Counted from the first letter of the stretch, positions 41,084 through 49,224 are shown. The stretch is 64,000 nucleotides of DNA from Saccharopolyspora shandongensis (GCF_900106995.1 NZ_FNOK01000038.1:31105-95104); one strand, 5' to 3'. Made by a program: numbers and translations. The notes: generated from the sequence alone by a model not told the origin.

Positions 41084-41658
41084 TTCTCCTCCACCAGGTC
41101 GCGCAGCTGGGCCTTCGCCCGGGACAGATGCGAACGAACGGTGACCTCCGCGACCTTGAGCAGCGCCGCCGCATCGGCGATCGACAGGTCGCCGAGCAGG
41201 CACAGCTCCACGACCTGCCGCTGCGCTCGCGGCAGCGTGCGCACGGCGTCGATCACCTGCTTCAGCCGCGCTTCGCCGTCGAGCTGGTCGGCGACGGCGT
41301 CGGCGTGGTCCGACACCACGTCCGGTTCGGGAATCCGGCGCAGCAGCCGCAACCGCCGGCTCGCACCCCGGCGCTCCGTTCGCGCGAGGTTCCCGGCCAC
41401 CGTGTAGAGCCACGGCCGCAGGCTGTCCCGCACCAGAACGACCTCGGCGCGCTTGCGCCAGGCGATGAGGAAGGTGTTCGACGTCAGGTCTTCGGCGGCG
41501 CTCCAGGAACCGGTCAGCCGGTAGGCGTGGTTCCACACCGCTTGCACGTGCCGCTCGAACAGGACGCCGAAGGCCCCGGCGTCGTCGCGTGCCGCGCGCC
41601 CCCAGAGGTCACCGTCTTCGACGTCGTCGGCCGACGACATCGCTCCGGTCCATTGCAT
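41080..41658 (-). CDS. ECF sigma factor (SigE-like)
   Basis: A 192-residue extracytoplasmic-function sigma factor. Region 2 includes LFERHVQAVWNHAYRLTGSWSAAEDLTSNTFLIAWRK; region 4 has LPRAQRQVVELCLLGDLSIADAAALLKVAEVTVRSHLSRAKAQL. ATG at 41658 is preferred, but GTG 41664 and ATG 41640 are possible. It is four-base-overlapped with the membrane protein gene downstream, so the pair probably transduces an envelope signal. A sigma-class promoter cannot be assigned by eye. Confidence 0.88.
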   Translation of the reverse strand: MQWTGAMSSADDVEDGDLWGRAARDDAGAFGVLFERHVQAVWNHAYRLTGSWSAAEDLTSNTFLIAWRKRAEVVLVRDSLRPWLYTVAGNLARTERRGASRRLRLLRRIPEPDVVSDHADAVADQLDGEARLKQVIDAVRTLPRAQRQVVELCLLGDLSIADAAALLKVAEVTVRSHLSRAKAQLRDLVEEK

Positions 41659-41727
41659 GGTCACACCCCTCAGTGGCCGGCAACGGCGGAAGTGTTGTCG
41701 CGGCCGACCGGAAAGGCGGCGGTTCGC

Positions 41728-42630
41728 TCAGGGAACGAGGACGATCTTCCCGACCGCGTGCCCGTTCTCGACCTGGGCGAGGGCTTCGCCGGCCTCGTCG
41801 AGCGGCCGGACCTGCGTGACGTGCGGGTCCAGCGCCTTCGTCGCGACCAGCCGGGCGAGCTCGGTGAGGACGGCCGTGCTCCGATCCCGTTCGACCTCGC
41901 CGCCGCCGAGCTCGCGGGCCAACGGCTTGTCGGCCACCGAGCGCAGCTTGGACCGGTCCGCGACCAGACCCGCCACGGTGCGCAGGGCCTCGCCACCGAC
42001 GAGGTCGAAGACGGCGTCGACCCCACCCGGCGCGGCGGCGCGCACCCGGTCCAGCACACCGTCGCCGTAGGCGACCGGGACGGCCCCGAATCCCGCCACC
42101 AGCTCGTGCTTGGCCGGGCTGGCGACGCCGACGACGTTGATCCCCCGGGCGCGCGCGAGCTGCACGACCGGAATCCCGACGCCGCCACCGGCCCCGTTAA
42201 CCAGCAGCGTTTCCCCGGCATCCAGGCCGAGGTTCTCCAGCGCATCGTGCGCGGTGCCGGCCGCCACCGGCAGCACCGCGGCCTCCTCCGGCGACACCTC
42301 GTCCGGCCGATGCGCCGCGAACGACGCGGTGACCAGCGCCTGCTCGGCCCAGCCGCCGACCATCCCGGGGCAACCGCCGAACACCTCGTCGCCGACCGAG
42401 AACCCCTCGACTCCGGGCCCGAGCGCGGTGACTGTCCCCGCCACCTCGCGGCCGAGCACGGCGGGCCCCGCCACGCCGTAGGAACCCTCGCGAAGCCGCC
42501 AGTCCCCCGGGTTCACGCCCGCCGCCCGCACCTGGACGAGCAGCTCGCCCGGGCCGGGCTCCGGCACCGCGACGTCGAGGAATGTCTGCTTCTCCGGCCC
42601 ACCCACTTCAGAGAACCCGTACGCCCGCAT
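41728..42630 (-). CDS. NADP-dependent oxidoreductase (quinone-reductase family)
   Basis: A 300-residue zinc-independent medium-chain reductase: AGVNPGDWRLREG in the catalytic domain, and GAGGGVGIPVVQLARARG as the NADPH-binding turn. Cys ligands for zinc are absent, as in quinone oxidoreductases. ATG at 42630 has GGGAG 6 bases upstream. It is transcribed leftward toward the sigma gene with a 69-base gap and is probably independent. It likely reduces enones or quinones. Confidence 0.85.
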   Translation of the reverse strand: MRAYGFSEVGGPEKQTFLDVAVPEPGPGELLVQVRAAGVNPGDWRLREGSYGVAGPAVLGREVAGTVTALGPGVEGFSVGDEVFGGCPGMVGGWAEQALVTASFAAHRPDEVSPEEAAVLPVAAGTAHDALENLGLDAGETLLVNGAGGGVGIPVVQLARARGINVVGVASPAKHELVAGFGAVPVAYGDGVLDRVRAAAPGGVDAVFDLVGGEALRTVAGLVADRSKLRSVADKPLARELGGGEVERDRSTAVLTELARLVATKALDPHVTQVRPLDEAGEALAQVENGHAVGKIVLVP

Positions 42631-42666
42631 GCCCACTCCCCTTCGCTGTCCCTCCCAACGTACTAA

Positions 42667-43566
42667 GAGGTCCTAACAGAATGATCTTGAGGGTGTGGTT
42701 TGATCTTGCTGTTCGTTGATCGTCTGGTGGGAGGTTGGTGTGGCGCAGCGCAGGCTGTGGGAGGTCGACGATGGCCTGTGGGAGCGCATCGAGCCGTTGT
42801 TACCCGTGGTCGAGCGGCGGTTTCGGAACCCGGGCCGCAAGCGGCTGGACGACCGCAAGGCGTTGTGCGGGATCTTGTTCGTGCTGTACACGGGAATGCC
42901 GTGGGAGTTCCTGCCGCAGGAACTCGGGTACGGCTCGGGCATGACATGCTGGCGGCGGTTGCGGGACTGGAACGAAGCAGGCGTGTGGCAGCGGCTGCAC
43001 GAGACGCTGCTAGCCGAGTTGAACTCGGCCGGGTTGATCGACTGGTCCCGCGCTGCGGTCGACGGCTCGCATGTGCGGGCGCTAAAAGGGGGCCCAAAAC
43101 CGGCCCCAGTCCAGTAGATCGAGCCAGAATCGGCTCGAAGCATCACGTGATCGTCGAGGGTGGCGGGATCCCGCTGGCCGTCACTCTCACCGGTGGTCAG
43201 CGGCACGACGTCACCCAGCTGATGCCGCTGATTGAAGCCATCCCGCCGGTACGGGGACGACGCGGTCGCCCACGCAGGCGCCCCGAGGTGCTCTACGCCG
43301 ACCGGGCCTACGACTACGACAAGTATCGCAAGCTGGTACGCGCGAAGGGAATCCAGCCCGAGTTCGCCAGGCGCGGGACCGAGCACGGATCCGGGCTGGG
43401 CGTGTACCGATGGGTCGTTGAGAAGGCCATTGCGCTGCTGCACTGGTTCCGCCGGCTGCGCATCCGCTGGGAGATCCGAGATGACATCCATGAAGCCTTC
43501 CTCAGAATCGGTTGCAGCATCATCTGCTGGCGCAAACTCAAGAACAACTCAAACTGTTAGGACCTC
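42667..43566. mobile_element. Complete IS5-family insertion sequence
   Basis: A 900-bp element bounded by perfect 13-base inverted repeats (GAGGTCCTAACAG at 42667-42679 and its complement at 43554-43566). It is flanked by the direct repeat TAA (42664-42666 and 43567-43569). The transposase is in two frames joined at a slippery A4G5 run. End structure, target type and frameshift fit the IS427-like group of IS5. It is inserted next to repeat R2 copy b. Both ends and reading frames are intact, so it may be mobile. Confidence 0.85.
42740..43560 (+). CDS. IS5-family transposase made by -1 frameshifting
   Basis: The first frame (start GTG 42740, preceded by GGGAGG) encodes RRLWEVDDGLWERIEPLLP and VDGSHVRAL. 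At AAAAGGGGG (43084-43092) a -1 shift gives continuity into the second frame, with KRGPKTGPSPVDRARIGSK, YADRAYDYD and WVVEKAIALLHWFRRL. The DDE acids are Asp in VDGS, Asp in YADRA and Glu in VVEK. Without the shift the first frame stops at 43115-43117. Total about 273 residues. Slippage is inferred from homology on both sides, and is normal for this group. Confidence 0.85.
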
Positions 43567-43575
43567 TAAGAGGTG

Positions 43576-43697
43576 GTTTCAGCATGGTGCGTGGGCACGT
43601 GCGGGACGTGGCCGTCCGGAGCGCTGAACGCCGGTTTCGCGCGAAACCGCCACCGGTGCCGGACATTGGGCACCTTCGGGCGGAGCCACGCTGAAAC
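43576..43697. repeat. Repeat family R2, copy b: MITE-like unit
   Basis: A 122-base unit with 8-base inverted ends GTTTCAGC (43576-43583) and GCTGAAAC (43690-43697). It contains GGGACGTGGCC, the 18-base palindrome CGGTTTCGCGCGAAACCG (43632-43649) and a CACCTTCGGG block shared with copies a and c. It encodes nothing recognisable. Confidence 0.65.
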
Positions 43698-43784
43698 GAA
43701 CTCCAAGAGGTGCCCGGGAACGGGCATGGCGTGTCTAGAATAGACAGTCACTTGCGCGGTGCCGCTTCCTTACTGAGGACGGAA

Positions 43785-43828
43785 CGGCGAAAGGCCGGTG
43801 GCGGTCGCCCGCTACCGGCCTTTCGCCG
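43785..43828 (-). terminator. Hairpin after the CDGSH gene
   Basis: A perfect 15-bp stem CGGCGAAAGGCCGGT / ACCGGCCTTTCGCCG with a 14-base loop starts 5 bases after the CDGSH stop. Confidence 0.8.
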
Positions 43829-43832
43829 CTTG

Positions 43833-44075
43833 CTATTCCGCTGTCTTCTCGCCGGCCCGCTCCGCTGCGGAGAACCCTTCTCGCGCGTGCGATCCGTCGC
43901 AGTACGGCTTCTTCGCCGAGAGCCCGCACCGGCACAGCAACCGGGTGCGGCCGGGGCCGAGCTCGTAGGTGTTGTTCTCGTGGTCGACGATCTTGACCGG
44001 TCCTTTGACCTGGTACGGCCCGTTGTCCACGGTCTTGATCACCACGGGCGGCTCGGCCGGGGTCGGATCGCTCAT
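43833..44075 (-). CDS. CDGSH iron-sulfur protein (mitoNEET-like)
   Basis: An 80-residue protein with the CDGSH zinc-finger-type motif CRCGLSAKKPYCDGSH, giving three Cys and one His ligands for a [2Fe-2S] cluster. No membrane anchor, so it is cytosolic. The ATG at 44075 lies 13 bases after the copZ-like gene, under the same predicted CsoR-controlled promoter. An Fe-S protein in a copper operon is plausible because copper attacks Fe-S clusters, but its reaction is unknown. Confidence 0.88.
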   Translation of the reverse strand: MSDPTPAEPPVVIKTVDNGPYQVKGPVKIVDHENNTYELGPGRTRLLCRCGLSAKKPYCDGSHAREGFSAAERAGEKTAE

Positions 44076-44088
44076 CGATTCGCCGCCG

Positions 44089-44295
44089 TCAGCTCGCGAC
44101 CTGGTAACCGGCCTCGTTGACGGCCTTGCGGATCGCGTCCGGGTCGACCGGCGAAGCGCTGACGACCGTGAGCTCGCCGTTGCTGATGTCGACGTCGACG
44201 TCGGTGACGCCCTCGGCGCCCGTGACCGCGGACGTCACCTTGCTCATGCAACCCGAGCACGTCATGCCCTTGACTACGAAGGTGCTCTCACTCAT
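44089..44295 (-). CDS. copZ: Heavy-metal-associated copper chaperone
   Basis: A 68-residue HMA-domain protein with the metal motif GMTCSGCMSK near residue 10 and the ferredoxin-like beta-alpha-beta fold (VTDVDVDISNGELTVVSAS). The GMTCxxC motif binds Cu(I). Two CsoR-like palindromes lie within 75 bases upstream. A partner copper P-type ATPase and CsoR are not in the window. The stop lies 13 bases before the CDGSH gene. Confidence 0.88.
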   Translation of the reverse strand: MSESTFVVKGMTCSGCMSKVTSAVTGAEGVTDVDVDISNGELTVVSASPVDPDAIRKAVNEAGYQVAS

Positions 44296-44327
44296 CGAAT
44301 CTCCTTCTCCAGGAACGAACTTGATCA

Positions 44328-44366
44328 GTACCCCGGCAGGGTATCAACAATACCCCCAGTGGGTAT
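44328..44366. promoter_or_regulatory. Two CsoR-like operators upstream of copZ
   Basis: GTACCCCGGCAGGGTATC-like palindrome at 44328-44344 and ATACCCCCAGTGGGTAT at 44350-44366, 33-55 bases before the copZ start. They match the TACCCC-N(3-5)-GGGTA pattern of CsoR sites. Confidence 0.75.
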
Positions 44367-44413
44367 AGGGGCGGCCAATCAGCGAACACCGCCGCCCGGC
44401 CCTTGCCCCCGGA

Positions 44414-45247
44414 CTACTCGGCGAGCGCGGTGAACTGAGCGGTGCGGACCTTCCCCGCGTGTTTGAAGTCGAGGAACAAGCGGTAGATACCCGGGCCGGG
44501 CACTTCCGCATGGAACGCAACCTCCGGCCCCGGCCGGGTCACGCCGTCCTCCGGCGAACCGTCCGGGTGGACGTGCAGGTAGGCCAGGTCGCCCAGCCGG
44601 AACGCGACCAGGTGCCCGTAGGCGCCGAGGTACGGCTGCAGGTCGGTGACCGGCACGCCATCGCGGCGCACCACGAGGGCGAGCGGGTTGGCGTGGCCCG
44701 CGACCAGCTCCCCACCGAGCTCGACTTCGTAGCCGTCGACCACCGAGACGGCGGCGACCTCCGGCACCGGGCGCGGCCGGAAGTCACCGGCGACCGCCAG
44801 GTCGGCGCCGAGCGTGAGCGCCTGCCCGCCTTCCGGCTGGAAGTCGATGAAGACCCGGTACTCCCCGGCTTCCGCGAGCTCCAGCGGAACCGACCAGGCG
44901 CCGTCGCCCACCTCGACCGGGTGCACGTGCCAGAACCCGGTGAGGTCCCGGCGGACGACGATGAGGTGGATCTTCTTGCCGTGCACCTCGGCCAGCGAGG
45001 TCAGCGCGGCGCCGTCGGGCCCGAGGATCCGGAACCGGTAGTCGGCGACGTCGCCAGCCGCCAACCGGGTCGTGTGCGGCGCGAAGGCGTACCCGTCCTT
45101 CGTGATCTGCAGACCCTGCGGCACACCGCCGGTCTCGCGACCCTGGTGAGCGGCCGCCTGACCGTGCTGGCCATGGTGCTGGTGGCCGGCCGCGTGGTCC
45201 TGGTGGACGTGGTGCTGGTGGTGACCGACATTCGCCGACGCATTCAT
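44414..45247 (-). CDS. His-rich copper-associated protein
   Basis: A 277-residue protein with an N-terminal metal-binding tail rich in His (HHQHHVHQDHAAGHQHH, residues 9-25) followed by two similar beta-rich domains (KKIHLIVVRRDLTGFWHVHP in the first, GHLVAFRLGDLAYLHVHPDG in the second). HxH pairs in both could bind copper. No signal peptide or membrane segment is seen. The ATG at 45247 has AAGGAGGC upstream and a CsoR-like palindrome 20 bases before it. It may buffer or traffic copper; the domain family has no assigned reaction. Confidence 0.7.
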   Translation of the reverse strand: MNASANVGHHQHHVHQDHAAGHQHHGQHGQAAAHQGRETGGVPQGLQITKDGYAFAPHTTRLAAGDVADYRFRILGPDGAALTSLAEVHGKKIHLIVVRRDLTGFWHVHPVEVGDGAWSVPLELAEAGEYRVFIDFQPEGGQALTLGADLAVAGDFRPRPVPEVAAVSVVDGYEVELGGELVAGHANPLALVVRRDGVPVTDLQPYLGAYGHLVAFRLGDLAYLHVHPDGSPEDGVTRPGPEVAFHAEVPGPGIYRLFLDFKHAGKVRTAQFTALAE

Positions 45248-45267
45248 CGTCGCCGCCTCCTTCTCAT

Positions 45268-45284
45268 ATACCCCCTAGGGGTAT
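45268..45284. promoter_or_regulatory. CsoR-like operator before the His-rich gene
   Basis: ATACCCCCTAGGGGTAT, a perfect palindrome apart from its centre, 21 bases before the start codon at 45247. Confidence 0.75.
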
Positions 45285-45343
45285 CTCTCGAACACGGAGA
45301 ACTATGCCAAACGATCAACCCGGGATGCAACGTGATCCACGAC

Positions 45344-45360
45344 ATACCCCTCGGGGGTAC
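45344..45360. promoter_or_regulatory. CsoR-like site in the divergent intergenic region
   Basis: ATACCCCTCGGGGGTAC, one mismatch from a perfect palindrome. The surrounding 45285-45583 stretch contains only operator-like sites and no convincing gene. Confidence 0.6.
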
Positions 45361-45528
45361 ATGCGACGCAAGGCGGCAGCCACCCGACCAGCGAGATCAT
45401 CCACCGAGGTCGCGCGGCGAAAACGCGCATCCCAACAGGAGGTCCAGATAGGACAGGACTCGAATCAGGCCACCCTCCGCGCCCACATCCGAGATCGCGA
45501 CGACTGGACATCCCGACCTAGCTCGTCT

Positions 45529-45545
45529 ATACCCCTAGGGGGTAT
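45529..45545. promoter_or_regulatory. CsoR-like operator before the DHA2 transporter
   Basis: ATACCCCTAGGGGGTAT, 39 bases before the MFS start at 45584. Confidence 0.75.
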
Positions 45546-45583
45546 TGGTATCCGATCGTTCGAATCTCGCGAGGAGTCCCGAC

Positions 45584-47005
45584 ATGTCCGCACCAACCCG
45601 ATCGCCGCGCAGGTGGTGGGCGCTCGCGCTCATCGTCCTGGCCCAGTTCATGGTCATCATGGACACCTCGATCATCGGCGTCGCCCTGCCGCGGATGCAG
45701 GCGGATCTGGGCTTCTCCCAGGAGAACCTGTCGTGGGTGTTCAACGCCTACGTCATCGCCTTCGGCGGCCTGCTGCTGCTCGGCGGCCGGTTGTCCGACC
45801 TGCTCGGCGCGCGCCGGATGTTCGCCGCCGGCTGGCTCGTGCTGCTCGCCGGCTCCGCCGTCGCCGGGGCCGCCGGCACGGCGTGGGTCGAGCTGGCCGG
45901 GCGGGCGCTGCAAGGCGCGGGATCCGCGCTGATCGCCCCGTCCGCGCTGACGCTGCTCATGATGCTCTTCGGCGCAACGCCGAAGGAACTCGGCAAGGCG
46001 CTCGCGCTCTACGGCGCCGCCGCCCCCGCCGGTGGAACCGCCGGCGTCTTCCTCGGCGGTGTCATCACCGAGTACCTGAGCTGGCCATGGGTCTTCTACC
46101 TGAACATCCCGATCGCCGTGCTCGCGCTCGCGCTCACCCCTGCCCTGATGCCGGCCGGTTCGGCGCAGCGCGGTTCCACCGACCTGCTCGGCGCGTTCCT
46201 GGCCGCCGGCGGGCTCGCCGTCGCGGTCTACGCCATCGTCCGCGCGCCCGAAACCGGTTGGGGTTCCGCCGAAACCGTCATCGGCCTGGTCGCGGCGGTC
46301 GCGCTGTTGGCGGCCTTCGTTGTCGTCCAGGCCAAGCGCCGCACTCCCCTGGTCCGGCTCGGCATCTTCCGGACCCCGGACCTCGGCGCGGCCAACATCG
46401 CGCAGCTGCTGCTGGGCGCGGCGTGGATCCCGATGTGGTTCTTCCTGAACCTCTACCTGCAGCAGGTGCTCGGCCTCGGCGCCTTCGCCAGCGGCTCCGC
46501 GCTGCTGCCGATGACCACGGTCATCATGCTGCTGATGATCGTCATCGCGCCGAGGCTGGCCGCCCGCTTCGGGGTCAAGACGATGATCGTGTCGGGCCTG
46601 GTGGTGCTCGCGCTCGGGCTGGGGTGGCTGGCGCTGGTGCGGCCGGACGGCAGCTACGCCGCCGACGTGCTGCCCGCCTCGCTGGTGGCCGCGGCGGGTA
46701 TGGCACTGGCGTTCGTCCCCTCGCTGGGCACCGCCATCTCCGCCGCCCGCCCCGAGGAGGGCGGGCTGGCCTCGGGAATCGTCAACACCAGCTACCAGAT
46801 CGGGTCCGCCTTGGGCCTGGCCGCGATGACGGCGCTGGCGACGTCGCGGGGCGTCGACCGGATCGGCGATCCCGCCGCACTCACCAGCGGTGTCTCGGCC
46901 GCCTTCGTCGGCGCCGCCGGCATCGCGATCGCCGGTGCTCTCATCGCCGGGATCAGCTTGCGAGGCAAGCGTTCCGCGACCGAGCCCCAGACCACGAACG
47001 CCTGA
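45584..47005 (+). CDS. DHA2-family MFS transporter
   Basis: A 473-residue fourteen-helix exporter. QFMVIMDTSIIGVALPRMQADLG covers helix 1 with the DHA2 acid-containing motif, and GRALQGAGSALIAPSALTLL is helix 4. ATG at 45584 has GAGGAG upstream and a CsoR-like site 39 bases before. Sharing that operator with copZ and the His-rich gene suggests copper induction. The substrate may be a copper chelate or a metallophore, but a drug is equally possible. Confidence 0.82.
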   Translation: MSAPTRSPRRWWALALIVLAQFMVIMDTSIIGVALPRMQADLGFSQENLSWVFNAYVIAFGGLLLLGGRLSDLLGARRMFAAGWLVLLAGSAVAGAAGTAWVELAGRALQGAGSALIAPSALTLLMMLFGATPKELGKALALYGAAAPAGGTAGVFLGGVITEYLSWPWVFYLNIPIAVLALALTPALMPAGSAQRGSTDLLGAFLAAGGLAVAVYAIVRAPETGWGSAETVIGLVAAVALLAAFVVVQAKRRTPLVRLGIFRTPDLGAANIAQLLLGAAWIPMWFFLNLYLQQVLGLGAFASGSALLPMTTVIMLLMIVIAPRLAARFGVKTMIVSGLVVLALGLGWLALVRPDGSYAADVLPASLVAAAGMALAFVPSLGTAISAARPEEGGLASGIVNTSYQIGSALGLAAMTALATSRGVDRIGDPAALTSGVSAAFVGAAGIAIAGALIAGISLRGKRSATEPQTTNA

Positions 47006-47011
47006 TCACCG

Positions 47012-47044
47012 GCTGCCGCCCGCCCCCGCGGGACGGGCGGCAGC
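47012..47044 (+). terminator. Hairpin between MFS and AhpD-like genes
   Basis: An 11-bp stem GCTGCCGCCCG / CGGGCGGCAGC with an 11-base loop lies in the 59-base gap. It may give partial termination. Confidence 0.5.
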
Positions 47045-47064
47045 CCCGAACCCTGGAGCACCAC

Positions 47065-47604
47065 GTGCGACGTCTAAAGCCGCTCGAACCCGCCAACGCA
47101 CCGGCCAAGTCCGGCGAACTGCTGGCGGAGATCATCGACCGTCACGGCACGGCAGGCGACATGGTCCGCACCATGGCGCACTCACCCGCGCTGCTGACCG
47201 GCTACCTGTCGTTCTCCCGCGCGATGAAGCGGACCAAGCTGCCCGCGGCGCTCGGCGAGAAGGTCTCGCTGGCGGTGCAGGAATGGCTCGGCTGCGCGTC
47301 CTGCCTGGCCGCGCACGCCGATGCAGCGAAGGCCCTCGGCCTCAGCGACACCGACATCGCCCTGGCCCGCCAGGGCACCGCGGTCGACCCACGGGAGGCC
47401 GCGCTGCTCGCCTTCGTCGTGAACGTGGTCGCCGAACCCGCGACGCTCGGCGACGACGACATCGCCGCGCTCACCGCCCACGGCTGGACCGAGCGCACCA
47501 TCGCCGACGTCGTCGGACTGGTCGCCCTGAACCAGCTCACCGGCACCTTCAACCTCGTCGCAGGCATCGAACCGGCACCCGCCGGGGAGACCGCCCCGCA
47601 GTGA
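47065..47604 (+). CDS. Carboxymuconolactone-decarboxylase/AhpD-like protein
   Basis: A 179-residue AhpD-fold protein with the redox motif GCASCLAAHADAAK (Cys-x-x-Cys then His), needed for peroxidase-type chemistry. The GTG start at 47065 fits GGAG 5 bases upstream. It follows the DHA2 gene on the same strand; copper produces oxidative stress, so an AhpD-like reductase in this regulon is sensible. It could also be a carboxymuconolactone decarboxylase, although the CxxC favours the redox type. Confidence 0.8.
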   Translation: MRRLKPLEPANAPAKSGELLAEIIDRHGTAGDMVRTMAHSPALLTGYLSFSRAMKRTKLPAALGEKVSLAVQEWLGCASCLAAHADAAKALGLSDTDIALARQGTAVDPREAALLAFVVNVVAEPATLGDDDIAALTAHGWTERTIADVVGLVALNQLTGTFNLVAGIEPAPAGETAPQ

Positions 47605-47608
47605 CCCC

Positions 47609-47645
47609 GGAGTCGGCGTCGTGTCCCGGGCATGACGCCGACTCC
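47609..47645 (+). terminator. Hairpin after the AhpD-like gene
   Basis: A perfect 12-bp stem GGAGTCGGCGTC / GACGCCGACTCC begins 5 bases after the stop. The following 47646-47910 holds no gene I can support. Confidence 0.75.
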
Positions 47646-47910
47646 CGCCGCTGGCCCGCGCGGCGGATCCTGGGCGGCCCGTCCGGTTCGTGATCGTGCG
47701 GATATCGTCGATCGCTTCGAGAGGACGGCCTCGACGAGGTGGTCGATGTAGCTGTGCGGGATGGCTCCTTCCGCGTTCCGGCGAAAACCTGGCGGCGAGT
47801 TCGTCGTTGGTCGTGGTGGTCCTGGCGACTTGCTCCCTTTGGGATACCTCCGTTCTTCGCAGGACGTCTCGCGGCTGCCGTCGGCGCTGCGCTTCGCTGT
47901 GGTGTCCGGG

Positions 47911-48960
47911 TCAGCGAGTCCGCCCGATCAACGACCGGGCCAGCGCCTCGAAGGTCGCGCGGATCTCCGCCGGCATCGGCAGCGAGGCCAGGCAGTCCGC
48001 GACGCCCGTGAGGTGCCGCATTGCCTCGCGTTCGGCGAACTCCCGGCCGCCCAGCTCCTCGATGAGCTCCGCCGCCAGCCTCAGGTCGGATTCGGTCCGC
48101 GCCTCGGCGCCGACCAGCGAGACCAGGCGCTCGCGCGCGGGACCTTCCGCCGCCAGCGCGGCGATGATCGGCAGGGTCTTCTTGCCCTCGCGCAGATCCC
48201 CCAGCACCGGCTTGCCGGTCGCCGCCGGATCGCCCCAGATGCCCAGGACGTCGTCGGTGCACTGGAAGGCGAGCCCGAGGCTGCGGCCGAGGCGGTCGAA
48301 GCACTCCGCGGTCGCGGCGTCCGCTCCGGCCAGCAGGGCGCCCGCCGATGCGGAAAAGCCGAGCAGCGCGCCGGTTTTGGCCTCGGCCATCGCCAGGTAC
48401 TCGGCGACGCCCACCGCCTGCTCTCCCGTCCACGGCAGTTCGGTGAACCTGATGTCCTCGACCTGGCCGACGACCACCTCCCGCATCGAGGCCGCGAGAC
48501 GCGCCGCCACTGCGGCACCGGCAGGCGCCCCGCCCTCGCCGAGCAGGATCGCGAACGCTTCGGACTGCAGGGCGTCGCCGAGCAGGATCGCCGCCGGAAC
48601 CCCGTGCTCCTTCCACACCGCGGGCTGACCACGTCTCAGCACGTCGCCGTCGATGAGGTCGTCGTGGATCAGGCTGAAGTTGTGGACGAGCTCGACGGCG
48701 GCGGCCGCGGGCAGCGCCGCCGATGGCTCGCCGCCGACCGCCTCCGCGGCGAGCACGGCCATGGTGGGGCGGATGGCCTTGCCGGTGGCGGCGGGATCCC
48801 GTGAGTGCCAACGAAAATGGTAGAAACCGATCGCCCCGAGCGATGGCCCGAGCCGCTCGACGGCATCGCGCAGCAGCGGTTCGGTGAGCTCGCGAGCTCG
48901 TCGGCTGGCACTCGCCAGCAGTTCGTGATCGGTCTTCGCGGTGACCGGCAGTGTCGTCAT
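47911..48960 (-). CDS. Polyprenyl (isoprenyl) diphosphate synthase
   Basis: A 349-residue trans-prenyltransferase. First Asp-rich motif HDDLIDGD (DDxxD), second QCTDDVLGIWGD (DDxxGxxxD), separated by the normal distance, with GKAIRPT as the diphosphate-binding Lys/Arg segment. It condenses IPP with an allylic diphosphate. Chain length cannot be told; the DDxxD spacing and size fit geranylgeranyl- or farnesyl-type enzymes of actinobacteria. ATG at 48960 has GAGG upstream; a longer in-frame start (48984) is less likely. No terpene cyclase is adjacent. Confidence 0.9.
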   Translation of the reverse strand: MTTLPVTAKTDHELLASASRRARELTEPLLRDAVERLGPSLGAIGFYHFRWHSRDPAATGKAIRPTMAVLAAEAVGGEPSAALPAAAAVELVHNFSLIHDDLIDGDVLRRGQPAVWKEHGVPAAILLGDALQSEAFAILLGEGGAPAGAAVAARLAASMREVVVGQVEDIRFTELPWTGEQAVGVAEYLAMAEAKTGALLGFSASAGALLAGADAATAECFDRLGRSLGLAFQCTDDVLGIWGDPAATGKPVLGDLREGKKTLPIIAALAAEGPARERLVSLVGAEARTESDLRLAAELIEELGGREFAEREAMRHLTGVADCLASLPMPAEIRATFEALARSLIGRTR

Positions 48961-49183
48961 GATCGGCCTCGATCCTGGTTTCAATTCCCGACGTGACCCA
49001 AGTTACGTGTCCAAAGAGGTCGGTCGGATCGGCCGAAGTGCCAACCGAGATCGACCGATCGGCCAGGAAACGAGGCCCGGCGCCTCATACTTTCGGCCGA
49101 AATTCCGGCGAGCACCGTTCGTCCCCGGCAGCGCGGGATCCGGCGTTGCCGCCGGCGGAGCTCGGGATCGGGAATTGAACCCA

Positions 49184-49224
49184 GCCGCATCCCCGCCCGT
49201 CGAAGACGCTGGCGGGGATGCGGC
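49184..49224. terminator. Hairpin in gene-poor stretch
   Basis: A perfect 14-bp stem GCCGCATCCCCGCC / GGCGGGGATGCGGC in the 708-base gap between the prenyl synthase and vgb. It lies just left of a YCII remnant and may have been its terminator. Confidence 0.55.

Noticed and set aside
45302..45511. 69-aa minus-strand frame between the copper genes
   Set aside because: It covers a CsoR-like site, has no ribosome site and looks like chance coding.
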